DNA of 64,000 nucleotides from Daldinia sp. FL1419 (lineage: Eukaryota; Ascomycota; Sordariomycetes; Xylariales; Hypoxylaceae): the NCBI GenBank assembly GCA_025201765.1, contig MU623353.1, positions 371,661 through 435,660 on the forward strand, written 5' to 3'. Under the pieces are notes generated by a model that saw nothing but the letters and a program-made list of their open reading frames with translations, ran no database searches and was not told the origin of the DNA. This document shows, in pieces, positions 23,001-35,248 of this stretch (positions are counted from its first letter, which is position 1; each line of letters starts with the position of its first letter). The position numbers and the translations under genes were made by a program.

Positions 23001-26000
23001 AGACATGCTGCAACTATTGACTCATCAAACAGGCACCACTAGCCATTCGGGATAATGACCGGCAGCTACCCGAAACCCGCACTTACATCTGTCCCTAGTA
23101 GCAAGACCCGATGGAGTCCATGCCGGCTTCCGGCCCAAGCGACATGTCAGATCTAGCGGCCGGCGGGTTGCGGTCGTGCAGCCACTGTGCTCCGGTATCT
23201 AACGGGTTCACAAGTTGCGGAGAGGGCAAAGGGATCTATCCGTACGTAGACCGTGACACGAGACGGCTTCCCCACCATGTATAATGTGCGTAGACATGTA
23301 GGTCAAGCTAAGTGCTGCAGAAACACCTCTTCAGCTCAGGGGCGAGAATGATGAATGGATTACCGGTGATGTAAAAGGCTGGATCACGTAGTAAAAGATC
23401 CCGAGCCACTGATAAAATTGATGATGTGTAAGGACTACCCTGAGACAAGTAGGCTTATTAGATCGAATCATGGCGGATCCGAACCACGGCCTTAGGAACA
23501 CCCAATAAGGAAGCTCATCATCAATATTAGACGCATGTATTAAGAAGCCAGCCGGCGGGGCTTACGGATCGGCCCTAATTACGCAACGGGTACGGGCTAG
23601 CAGGTTGATCTCGAGTCCCTGATGACGGCAATAACGAAACTCCTACGGAGGTCCATTCTTGGATATTAGCTGGTCCAATCGTATGGTAATTCTTCTCCCT
23701 CGATTTACAAAGTCCCCAAGCCTCTTCCCGACCTGCTGGAAGATGCGGGAAGATCCCAGAATTATCGCTATCTGTTGCTGCTGTCGTTTACTATATCCAA
23801 CAATTAGATTAAAGCTGGCGATCCTGACGTATCTTGATGCCCGTGTTTGTTTCGTGTGCCTCGCTTCGGCTGTAACAAGTGTCCAGGGCTGCGTAAGACA
23901 GACGTGACGAGAACAGACAACGCCCCTCTAGGGAAGTTTCCAAACAATGAAAATGGATGACACTATTCGTATTTACAGACCATGATACAATACTAACGCC
24001 AGCTTGATCTCACTCGGCAGGAAATAATGCTTCTTGACATCTGAACACGAATTTACCAACCTATCGGGCGGTGATTCGTTATGCGCCCTCTTACACTTTC
24101 TGCTGCTTATCAGTAAGCCAAGAGTCCGGGTTCAGCGGACTTGACATCATACATAGCGACTATCAGGATAGACGAGGCACGGTGTATGAGGGTGATGGTC
24201 CGGCTCGGTGAGGGCGACTGGATTTGTGCTATCTCATGATGGTTGCCCCCTATTCGTGGCATACCATTTGTGACGGCGATATTAAATGTTTGTGACACAA
24301 GAACTTACATTGCTTCTATTAGCCGCTGAGGAGCTGTAGAGTCATTGGATGCCACTGAAAACGATGACCATGCTCGATCTCGAAGGCATCCTATGCTAAA
24401 CCAAACCGGGAAGCTAGAATATGTAGAAGAATTCGATGATCAACGTTCAACCGTCATTTCATTCCGCCATCGACACACATAGTAAGCACGTAAGGCAGGA
24501 GGCGGGCAAAGCATCCGTAGCGTCGATAGCATCGGCGGAACTCTTCCGGGAACGGGAGGGGCAGGAGCACAACGGCGACGATCACAACGTCAAAAAGACG
24601 GGGTTGAAGACGGCCAGGGCGGTTTCTTATTGGGGACCCCACGATCCAATGACCGAGCCAGGACGCGTCTTCCCTCGTTGTAGCATATCTCGGGAGACGT
24701 TATTGCCTATGGAAAAGCCATGGCTACTGGTCCTGTACGACATAGACAAGAAGGGGCAACATGGTCCTTGCTTTCCTTGCCTAACACGTGCAGGGCAGGA
24801 CGCTGAGCAATTAATATTGAAGTGGAGGAGACTATCAAGATTCGAATCTCGCTCGAGACGGGCGATTCCCTCTTAGGGAGTAGTACTGTTCGGTGCCCAC
24901 TTGATTGAGATCTTCCATCGCCGACGATCTTCCAGGAGGAAGGGTTTGCCGAATCACGAGGCGCACGGCAAGGGCCAAAAATTTGTTCAAAGGCTGGGGG
25001 CCATCTACACTACATACTATGGGGGATATGGCATACGTCCGTAGTAACATCATGCGTGGCCAAGGATACCTCTGTCCTGTCCTACGGCGGAAAATAACCT
25101 AATTCGTGTTTCCGACACCTTGTTCGAAACTCATTAGTTGCGCTTCACCTCGCTGAGAGGGAGAGTGAGAGGGAGAGGCTGGCGTTCGAGTTCTAGAGGT
25201 TGAGAAAAGTTGTATTACATGGTACGATGTACAATATCAGGGCGTTCGGATCCCTGACGGTTCCCCAGCTAGAGACCCCATCGTGAAGATTGACTACGAC
25301 GACGCAATTGTTTGAGGCCAAGGACCCTTGGAAGCTTGGCTGTATTTGGCTCGCGAGTCGCGAGGCTACAAGGAATGAAGTGGTCTAAGCGGGTTTGTTC
25401 AAAGCAAGGGATTACCCTAACCGAGCGGACATCGACGCGATGACATCCCAATTCCATGTCTCGGGATCGCACTAAGGTCTATTGCTCACAGACCACGCGA
25501 GCGCATGTTTGAGCGCTCGTGGGAGACAGGGTTCGAAACATTATTTTCGAATATTAAGACCGTATCCGTATGTATAATAGCACGCAATCTGGAAATGACC
25601 CACGATTATTACACGTTCGTAAGAACGCCTCAACTTTTTCTATGTTAATAATTCTCTTGATATCCGAGCCGTGTTGAAGTTACTGTTACTACCTATCTAG
25701 GCATGTAAATAGTAAGCCCAGTTTAACGGACCTGAGGTGATGGCGTCTGCCGACGCCGTAGGATTGGGGACGCCGAATCTGATACGCTACGGCGCAGTCA
25801 AGGCATTAATCCTATACGCAGTAGGCAAGCCATGTTAATCAATACGTTCATGCAGAATTGGTGACGTTTGTTGCGGTGTGAATAGGCTAAATTAGGAAAG
25901 TGGCATATCGTCGCTCAGATTGGTTATTCATTGTTGAAAAGGAGATGAAGAAAAGATCAGCCATACGATGGGACAAACTAGAAAAAAAGAGTGTGTGGCT

Positions 26001-26150
26001 CACGGCGGTGAGTTTCGAAGGGAATGATGATCTCTTTTCTTTCGTCCCGCATTCTACATTCTTACCACACCTTATCCAATCCATCGACTGCCGTCTAGGA
26101 CTTGTAGATTGGCGAGGAGGCAAAGACGTGAGATTACATAGTAGGAGCAG

Positions 26151-26190
26151 TTCTGGTAAGCTCTGGTAAGCTCTGGTAGGCTCTGGTAGG
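26151..26190 (+). repeat. Tandem repeat, 10-bp unit x4
   Basis: Four consecutive copies of CTCTGGTAAG/CTCTGGTAGG (the first begins TT) occupy 26151-26190, 20 bases before a perfect palindrome. Confidence 0.8.
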
Positions 26191-26209
26191 CTCGTTCGAA
26201 AGCGACCGA

Positions 26210-26229
26210 AATAATACCATGGTATTATT
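26210..26229. repeat. Perfect 20-bp palindrome
   Basis: AATAATACCATGGTATTATT reads identically on both strands. No loop. Function unknown. Confidence 0.85.
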
Positions 26230-29200
26230 GCAGTCACTCGCATACGTACCTGTATTGGGACTTATTGGGGGCTGGGCGTAAATATTGTATGCCGATATTG
26301 TACTATGTATGACTGCAAAATGTAGAATGGGCACCAACGATAAATAAAGAGCAAATCAAAACCGTAAGCTTGTAAATGTCTCTGGATATGTTAGTCATGT
26401 GAGATGGATCATATTTATAGACTTAGACAACCCAAGTCTTAGGCCCTCCAATGAGTCTTATCGTGAGAAACATTTCTTACGCGTATGAAAATAGTGTGGT
26501 GGCGGTACGGAATCATAAGTACCTCTTCATTTTAGCAGATGCCCGGGCCCAGGTGGCACCTCCTTTAGGTACTATATTACCTATCTAGATGTAGAGGTAC
26601 AGGTACATACTTAGTACCTACCTTTCAGGTGCGGTTCAAAGAATATTCCGATCTTCCGATCTCAAAGTTCGATGGATGGATAAGGTTCAAGGTTGCTTCC
26701 ACCACCTATCTAGCGTAAATACATCGGTACTTTCATACGTTACGAACCCTACCTACATTGTACCTAACCTTGGGGGAGTACGTAATATATAATATGACAC
26801 TTTGTGTGGCATCTAAAGTCCCTGGGCGTTTAAACTTACACTAGCGTATTATGTGCTTGCTAATTTACTTTAGTTAGGTATATTTCTAACCCTAGCAACC
26901 TTTCCTACATTTTTTTTTTTTTCATTGTTCATTTTTCATCATCGAGGCTGTTGACTGATCTCATCCATGTACGGTTTTATTATTCGGTGACATTTAAAAT
27001 AGCCCTGGAGATGTCATGGTCATGTTGATTGCGTACATTGGTATCCCGATTCTTGCTTGCAGGCTGTTGGCTTATTTCCAGATCTGAGCACATAAAGTTA
27101 GTCAGGACTGAATCTCGTTCATGGATTGGCCCAGATGCCCTGAACCGACAGCCTCACTTCTCGGCAAGACATCAAAAGGCGCCGGCCAATCTCGTCGAAT
27201 CAATCCTTCATCCCTTTGCCGTATTATGAGGCTACTGCATGCGGTTGCCCAAGCCTGCACCAAAGAGATTATTCAATACCACCCACACTTTTCGGAGATA
27301 ATCCCTCACTTCAAGGCCACAACCTGCACAACCTGCAGCCTCGAAAAGAAGAAAAAAACCTGGGGCTCCATCAGATTCATTACCGTCCACACCCACCTGT
27401 TTCTACCTAACCAATCATTGCCACCAACGCCTAGGAAGGTCTCTTCTGTAGGCCCTCGGGATGCTACCAGAAGTCTGAGCGTCATTGGATACTTTCTTGC
27501 ATCTGCTGCAATACAACCACTGCCATCCTACGAATCCGGTATCGTTACCGCCACTAGTAAATTTTCTGCAGCTCTGTAATAATCAGTCGGTCAGTTAGTC
27601 GCCAATTCTAGTGCAGAGAGAGCGCCCTGAGGGCGAAATGGCAAAACCCCATTATATTGTCAATTTACTTCTCCCACCTAGACCACCACTACTTACACCT
27701 GACACTCTAGTGAGTAGTCTGTTGCATCAGTAGTACAGCGTCGCCAACGGCCGAAGCCTTTTCCACGTAACAAGAGAGAATCCCAATATGAAATATAAAT
27801 AAAAATAAAACATGCTCATTGAAATGCCTACGAAATTAGGTATTGAGCGCGTGGGTACAAGCGGCCCCAGAGAAACATCCCTAACGCATCGCCTTTGCCG
27901 CTTGACTTGCAATATGGCTTAGACTCAGCTCAATACTAGCAAACCGCATGTTTGCGGCGGCGAATTCATATCTAGAGACACAGCACAGCAAACAGATGCT
28001 ATCATGCAATGAAATATGCTCAGCATACTAAACTGCTGTGCCCTATTATACGGACATGCCGCACGCAATTAGTCCGAGATATACCAAGACAGGAGACTAA
28101 TAGCACTTCTGCTGTTAAGTACGAGTAGGAACAGCAGCGCCAGTCCTTACGTGTAAGTACCTAAGGCATGCTACGTTTTTACTCTGCGGGAAAGATGCAC
28201 AGGGTAAAAAAGAAAGGAAAATTAGCCTCCAAACCCCCCAAGTGATCGATGCATACGGGATACAATAATATCGGCATTGAAAGCGTGTCAGTTCATGTGG
28301 GCAGATTATCGGATTGTTCTCTCAAAATCCAAGGTGCGACATAAACAGAGACACCGATCTTGAGAATCGGCAAGCTATTGGCCAATGTAGCATTAATCAT
28401 ATGGGACACGAGGCAGTCTTTGCAACAGAAGGATTACTGGGCAAATTCCTACTCAAAATGTTGGTCTCAGATGCTCTGCCACAGCTGGGTGACCTTTATG
28501 CATTCTCTTCACCAGTCTTCGCGGCGACACAGCTGCCCGGAAGGGCAAAAAGCATACGAATCTTCATTCCCTATGCCTACGAATAAAGATGACCTTGACG
28601 TAGCCAAGAAAACCGTCTAGTGTGTAGTAGGTACTACGAACATGTACTGACAAAGAGGGCGAGGAAGTTTGCCATCAAGAGTTTTTTACACGAGCAAAAA
28701 TAGAAATCCATTTATTAGCAGCAGGTTTGCTCGACGTAGGCTTCATAGTTGAGAAGAAAGAAGAAAAGATGCAATCTTGTTGGATAATCTCCATAATCTC
28801 TTTCAAAAGTTTGATCAGAGGAAGTGTTTCTTGTCAACCAAATCAAGGATCTTGCCAACCGCCCGGCGTCCCAATGGTCCCAATGGCAAAAAAAAGAGCA
28901 AGAAAAGTCATGCGAGTCACGGGTCGCCGATTTATGACGATTTGCCCGGCCAGTCAGAGAACAGGTGTGCGAACTAACGAGATGAAAAGAGGTGGAGAGT
29001 CAGCAGCCTGTACCAGTTCTTTTCAGTCTCTATCAACAAAGATCACACGCACGCTCCCCTTCTCTTCGGCTCGGTCTCTGGCTAGCCTCGACTGGGATCT
29101 TGGGCGTGGTATTAGATATTGGAATATGGCTCTATTAGGGTAACAGTGGCCCACCTTAGGCCGTTGAGTGGACCATTTATTTTCGTGTGTCAGACCATCC

Positions 29201-30011
29201 TTGTCTTCGTATATTACGACGAGCCACGAAGATCTTGGTCCTTGTTCGGGCTGGGTTATCCATCCCTCCAGTGGAGCGCCCTAGAAGCACTGGTCCCATT
29301 CTTGACACCTCCCCTTGCTCCCTTCTCCTGTAAGCTCCACCCTCGCCAGGCCGCCTTCAAGCTACGCTAGCGCGTCAAATTCAAGAATACCTAGCGCATG
29401 CGTGGGAAGTGGCACCAGTAGGTCAGACATGGATGTGAGCTGGCTATTGATCATTGTGGACTGAAGAGTCCAAGCCAAGGTGGCCAGGGCTTCTCTTGCC
29501 TGAGCCACTCCAAACACGCAAAAGACCAGGCCCCTAATGCCCATGCCCGCTATCTCAATATCTACATCAACCTCCCAGCCTGCACCTTGCTTCAACCTCA
29601 CATCGTTCACTACCTCCGTTCATTGATAAAAGAAAAAAAACTTAACCCGCCCCTTCTTCCCTCACAACCACCCTTCGAACTCGGATTCGTCGCCATAATA
29701 AAATCCGTCGCCATCAACATTCCCTTTACCCCCAACACTACTGGCCATCGACATCTGGCTCCTACACGGCGACTTTCTATACTAATTCCATGGCCCGTTG
29801 ACTCGACGCCATCTACATACGACCCAGGAACATAAATTAGCTTACAGCCCAAGGACTTTCCGTGGATTTACTCTCCCAGGACATTGCTTTTTGGTTTGAA
29901 GGACGTTCCAGTTGAGAAGGCCGTTTTCTCTTAATTCCTTTCCTTATCTCTGTTGCCTTTAAGATCCAGTTCCCGGGTTTTCCAGGAAAGGACCATAATC
30001 TGTCGCATACC

Positions 30012-31567
30012 ATGCATAATGTGGCAGCGTACGGATATCCCACGCCTCCGGCATCCCCCTCCTACGACAATACCAAGTGTGCTTTTCAACAGCCACCACT
30101 AGCTGTGCCTCCTGTCTGCCAACCTCGATACGCTCCAGTTGCCCCGGAAGAAAGACTAGGAAAGTTCCTCGGAGAAAGCCTGCAGTTAATAGGTATTATT
30201 GGGACCGGTGCCTATGGCGTGGTCTACTTGGCAGTCGACGTCAAGACCGGAGTTCGATATGCAGTGAAGACGCTCAGCAAATTCAACGCAGACGGTTCAC
30301 CTCTGGATCGACGGCAAATTGCCTTTCAACACCGGGAATTACGCTTGCACTATATGGCCTCAGCACATCCTAACGTTGTTTCCATGCACAAGATTGTTGA
30401 CGACCCGGATTGCATATATGTTATCCTGGAGTATTGCCCAGAAGGTGACCTTTTCCTCAATATTACAGAAAGAGGACAATATGTGGGTAAGGATGCATTG
30501 GCCAAAAGCGTATTCCTACAGATCCTGGACGCCGTTGAGCATTGCCATAACCTTGGAATCTACCATCGCGACCTGAAACCCGAGAACATACTAGTTTCGA
30601 ACCGGGGAGACACAGTAAAGCTGGCAGATTTCGGCCTAGCGACCTCATCAGACCGGTCCGAAGATTATGGATGTGGCTCAACTTTCTATATGTCACCAGG
30701 TAGGGATTCGTCGCGGGAAACCTTTTACTTTGGGGATATACTAACTAGTTCGTTTTCTCTTACGCAGAATGTCTGGACCCATCATCCCGAAGGCCGTATT
30801 ATTATTGCGCCCCGAATGATGTCTGGAGCCTTGGTGTTATCCTAGTAAACTTGACCTGTGGCCGTAATCCGTGGAAGCAAGCCTCTTTTGAAGATTCCAC
30901 ATACCGTGCCTACACCAGGAGTCAGGATTTCCTACGGACTATTTTGCCATTATCGGATGACCTCAACAATATACTAGGGCGGATCTTTACCCGCAACCCA
31001 GACCAAAGAATTACGTTACCAGAACTCCGGAACAGCATCCTCGCTTGTTCCAGCTTTACGATTTCACCTAATGCGCCTGCTCCTCAGGCACTACCAACAC
31101 CGCCCACATCGCCTGGGCCTATCGAATACGTTGACTGCGAAGAAGCTATCGAAGACGTTAGCTACGACTCGCCACCATCACCCACCGCTTCTGATTCCGA
31201 CACGGAGTCCACATGTTCATCCGACGATGGATCTCTCACCTCGAGTGTTTCGACTATCGACGACATAGACGACGACGATTTCGTACTCACGGAGGATGAG
31301 ATACCTCCTACCCAGGAGCCCCAGTTGTATGATTCAGAAGAACAAAAAGTTATGTTTCAGGAGTTTGTTCCGCAGTATTCGGGGCATATCGAGCCTTGTC
31401 AACCCTGCCCAGTTCAAGTTCCTGTGCAGGCTAGCTGTGCACCAACCAAATTCGCCTTCCCATATTTCTGGGAGGTAGTGAATAGGTACACACAACCCGC
31501 ACCCATCCATTCCATTCCTTTTCACCCACAAGTTCCTCTTTTTTCCAACTTCCAAGGCTGCTATTAG
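30012..31567 (+). CDS. Ser/Thr protein kinase, Ran1/Ksp1-like (two exons)
   Basis: Exons 30012-30699 and 30768-31567 flank a 68-bp intron (GTAGGG...TTACGCAG) within the SPE codon of the activation segment, giving 495 residues. Kinase domain, about residues 55-310: GTGAYGVVYLAV loop, Lys86 in YAVKTL, ILEYCPEGDLF hinge, HRDLKPEN at 185-192, DFG at 206-208, then GSTFYMSPE-CLDPSSRRPYYYCAPNDVWSLGV across the splice. The YYCAPNDVWSLGV and LTCGRNPWK motifs are typical of the Ran1/Pat1, Ksp1, Sks1 and Vhs1 group, which acts in nutrient signalling and the switch to mating or filamentation. After the domain comes a low-complexity, Pro/Ser/Asp-rich tail with a long acidic stretch. The kinase call is firm; which member is uncertain. 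Confidence 0.92.
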
Positions 31568-34500
31568 CCGCTGCATTGATCATGTGTAGCTGCCATGTCG
31601 TCTTGGAGACATTTTTAACCTCAAGGTCAATGTTGGCTTGCATTACCGTTTACCCTGGACATAGGCCACAAGGAATATTATACCATAGATAGCCTAGCCA
31701 CGGATCCGGACCCTCTTGACCTTAAGGATATAAACTTCGACAAAAACCAGTTTCAACTTGATATGACGTTATAATACTTTACACATTCCATTGGAGCCGT
31801 GGGAATAAAACCGGAAATCCATACCCAAAAATGGAGATTTAAAAATAGTCGCGCCTGAGTGCGCGGCGCATTTTGGGAGCATGTTGTGCCCTTCGAACCT
31901 GTACTTACTTCGACGTCATGTTTTTTTTCTTTGTTTTTAATCAGCGTGGAGTTGGTGGATGATTTGAGAGACGAGGATCAAATCCATAAGACCAAGGACC
32001 AAAGGAGCCATTATCTTATTTACAATCCGGGACTGAAACGGGAAAGCATCATTACACGGCGCAAAACATACAACTGGAGATGTTTGAAGCTGGGAGGCTA
32101 TTTCTACACAAACTTTGTTACTTTTCTAATATGTCGTTATTGCACGGGTTGCATTCATAGGGGGGATGTCGATACTTTCGCTTGGATGATACCAACGTTT
32201 ACTTTTCTTTTTTACTTATTGGATTACACAAGGCATTATGGATCTTGAATATCGAGAGCCATTGGGGAAAAGTTTATCGAGAAACCAGCTAACGGAATGG
32301 ATATGAAAGCTGGATTTGGATTTAGAGACCAGACGGGGGCCAATAACCTCAAAGCGCTTAACAACATCTGTTGGCGCAGAATTATACGTTCAACCTATGG
32401 ACACCGATCAGATACGGTGATCCTCTAGGGGAGCCTTTGGAGACAAAAAAATACGTCCATAGGCTCTCAACAAACCAATACAATGTTTTTGCGAGCAGTC
32501 GCAATAACCACCAAAATTATGGCTTTAACTCTTCAACTATTTACTACTTGTGCACAAGTGACAAATGCTTCGTGATTGTTGTCCGTCTACCTCGATATGA
32601 GAAGTCTCACTATTCGTTGCTAATGGCTTCAGGCTAACCATATCATGAATACCCAACGTTCATCGATATCCCTAGACATCTTTACCACTACTGGCGAAAA
32701 TCGATGCTCACCTCAGCCCTTTGGAAGGCTCTCTTCCAGCGGGACAGCAGAGCACCAAAAACACATCAACACCATGGATGATGATGAGAATACAGACAAC
32801 TGCATCAAGGCGATGGCTTCACGGGTTCCGTCCACGCTGATTGGGCGAAAGCTGCCGACGCCACTCGCCTTACTTTGCCAGGGCAGGGCGTGCGAGTGTG
32901 CGTCGGCTTGCAGATTGTTCTGTCCTCATAATCACATTTCTGCCGTCGAATGCAACGCAAGCCTGCAACGCCTGCATTAGCTTCTACAGATTCTACCGTC
33001 CTCCCAAGACTCCTAAGAGGTTTACGGACCAAAGCCAAGAAAAATAATAGGCAACCTCGAGTCTCCCTCTCTCTGTCTTTCTCATTCCCCCATTTCGTTC
33101 GGGGGCCCGGTCGCCCTCCTTTTTTTCCCTCTCCTTCTCATTTTCTCTTTCCGTCTAAATTTCTTCTTTCTTTTTTCTTCTGCGCTTTGTTGCCCTTTGT
33201 GTTATCTCGCTTCGCTTCGCCTCGGCATCCTCGTGATTATTATTATTATTATTATTATTTTATTATTTTACCTTGTCTTCTCTAACCGGGCCGTCCGCTA
33301 TGAACCTCACTAGTCCAGCCTTATGAAATTTGCAATTTGGCGAAGCGATTAAGCCCGTCGGACTTTGTCCCAACTAGCCTTGAGGGGAGAGGCGCTTGGC
33401 GACTCTAATAAGACTAATACTAACTAACTAACTAACCAGCCTATCTTGATCCTTATGACTATCATATTACCATCGCTGTAAGAGAATAAAAAATAGAGAG
33501 AGATGGAGAGAGGAAGAGGGAGAGACAGAGAGAGAGAGACCTATGAGAACCGCGCTCGAGGCTTACCTGGATCGATACCTTGGTCCCCTCTTTCTCTCTT
33601 TCTTTCTTCCTCTCCCCCCTCCCCTCCCCTCCCCTCCCTTACCAAACAGCCCATTGTAATGTAATCTGCTGGGCTGCTACGGTACTAGTATGTACGAAGG
33701 GAAATGGGCTGGCTGTATGGATTGTAGACCATGGAACGGTAGGCCCCCCCCGTCTTGGGCGCAAGCGCAAAAAAAAAAACGAGCCAGGCGCAGATCCTTG
33801 GTACTTTGAAAATTGTCACGATATGGGGCAAGTTCGTCGTTCATCACCCTACATAACATAACATTACCTACCTACCTATGTATACCTTTCGCATTACATT
33901 ACATGGCGGTAACCTACCTAGGCTCGCAAGGCCATCTCGGCTACTGCACGATTTAGTGAGTCAAAGGGAACGAAGCGACAGAAAAGAAGGAACCCCCTCC
34001 CAGCCCTATTTAGGTACGTTTGGACCGTATAAGTGCTTGTAAGTGTCTTGCGCGCGCGCAAGTGTGTCGAGGACATGCAGTAGGCATGGAAGTAGTTCGA
34101 GGCGCCGCGCGACGCTTTACATTTTGTTTTCTTTCGACTCCTTCTCTCATCTTCCATAGCTAGGTGCCTAGCGAATAAGTGGTTGAGAGAGAATCTTGTT
34201 TACCTAGGTAGGTAACTCAGAGGAAAATATTGCGCCCTTCTTCCGTAGTATTGTCATGGTCATGATTTTCCTACGTTGCAGTGCATCTGCTTTCTATGCT
34301 CGACTCTGCCTAGCGCACTCCCGGTGCGTTGGTGTGTGGGAAGGGAAGAGGAGTGCGGTGGGAATGCAGCCCTTTTTTTTTTTTTTTCTTTTCTTTTCTT
34401 TTTTTCTCTTCTCTTTCTAACCCATTTTTTCCTTGATTTCTCTTGCATGTCCCTTCGTTTCCCTACCGTCTTGCCTTAAACGAATCAGAAACGACGGGGT

Positions 34501-35178
34501 TCATGTCCCTAGTCCGAAGGTGCGTATGCAAGTCGATGATTTGAGTATGGTGATGGGTCGGCTTCCCTTACCTCTGCCTGGTGATTGGACCGATAGCCTG
34601 GGTTCACTAGCACATGGCGGTGAAAGGTCTTTGCTCCTCTCTCATGTATTTGTGCCTCGCGCTGTGCTCCCCCCCCGTCTTCCGCGTCCCTCCTGGGGCT
34701 AGATTCGATTCCCTCAAGAACCCCTCCAAGAGCTTCATCGCAACTAGGGACCCACTCGTCTCCGCCGTCCTCTCAGTGAGAAAGAGGGCTGTGAGGGGTG
34801 ATATTGGAAAGAAGTTTAATGAGATATGGGCGGAGATTGGATCGAAAGGCTCAAAAGCCTGCTTACGATCACTGTCACAGTGCCGCTTGCTTCCGAGTGG
34901 AGAGGCACAAATCATTTCGTACAGACAAAATACTACACAGACATGCTCACACATGCTCACACATAATTGCTCTCTCTACTAACACATGCTACTACCATAT
35001 AATGCTCGATGGTGATGCTTGGATGCCAACGGGAAGACTCGATATTATGGAGCATACATACTACTACTACGTATGTACGGATCCGTACAGGACATACATT
35101 TCGCATAGGCCCTTGGGTTCGCATGGCGCAGGCACCAAAAGGCGACTCTGCATCGTAGCTGTGATGAATATTGCCAGG

Positions 35179-35248
35179 ACACAGGAAGACAACAGGAAGA
35201 CAACAGGAAGACAACAGGAAGACATAGGAAGACACAGGAAGACACAGG
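35179..35248 (+). repeat. Minisatellite, ACAGGAAGAC-type
   Basis: About seven tandem copies of a 9-11-bp unit, ACAGGAAGACA with small variants (ATAGGAAGAC, ACAGGAAGAC). Confidence 0.8.

Larger units (their letters stand above)
20030..30011. other. Gene-poor region, 10 kb
   Basis: No ORF here shows a recognisable domain or plausible splice partner. The longest, 24436-24876 (+, 146 codons), is uncharacterised and may be chance. Features seen: a cluster of TAGGTAC-type motifs (26560-26640), four 10-bp tandem repeats (26151-26190), a 20-bp palindrome (26210-26229), a purine-rich stretch near 25150-25185 and a poly-T tract near 26911. The last 400 bases, pyrimidine-rich with several short upstream ORFs, are likely promoter and 5' UTR of the kinase at 30012. 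Confidence 0.5.

Noticed and set aside
24436..24876. 146-codon ORF in the 10-kb gene-poor region
   Set aside because: No recognisable motif and no splice partner; chance ORF likely.
35179..35248. CRISPR-like array
   Set aside because: The repeats are contiguous short units without spacers, in a eukaryotic genome; it is a minisatellite.
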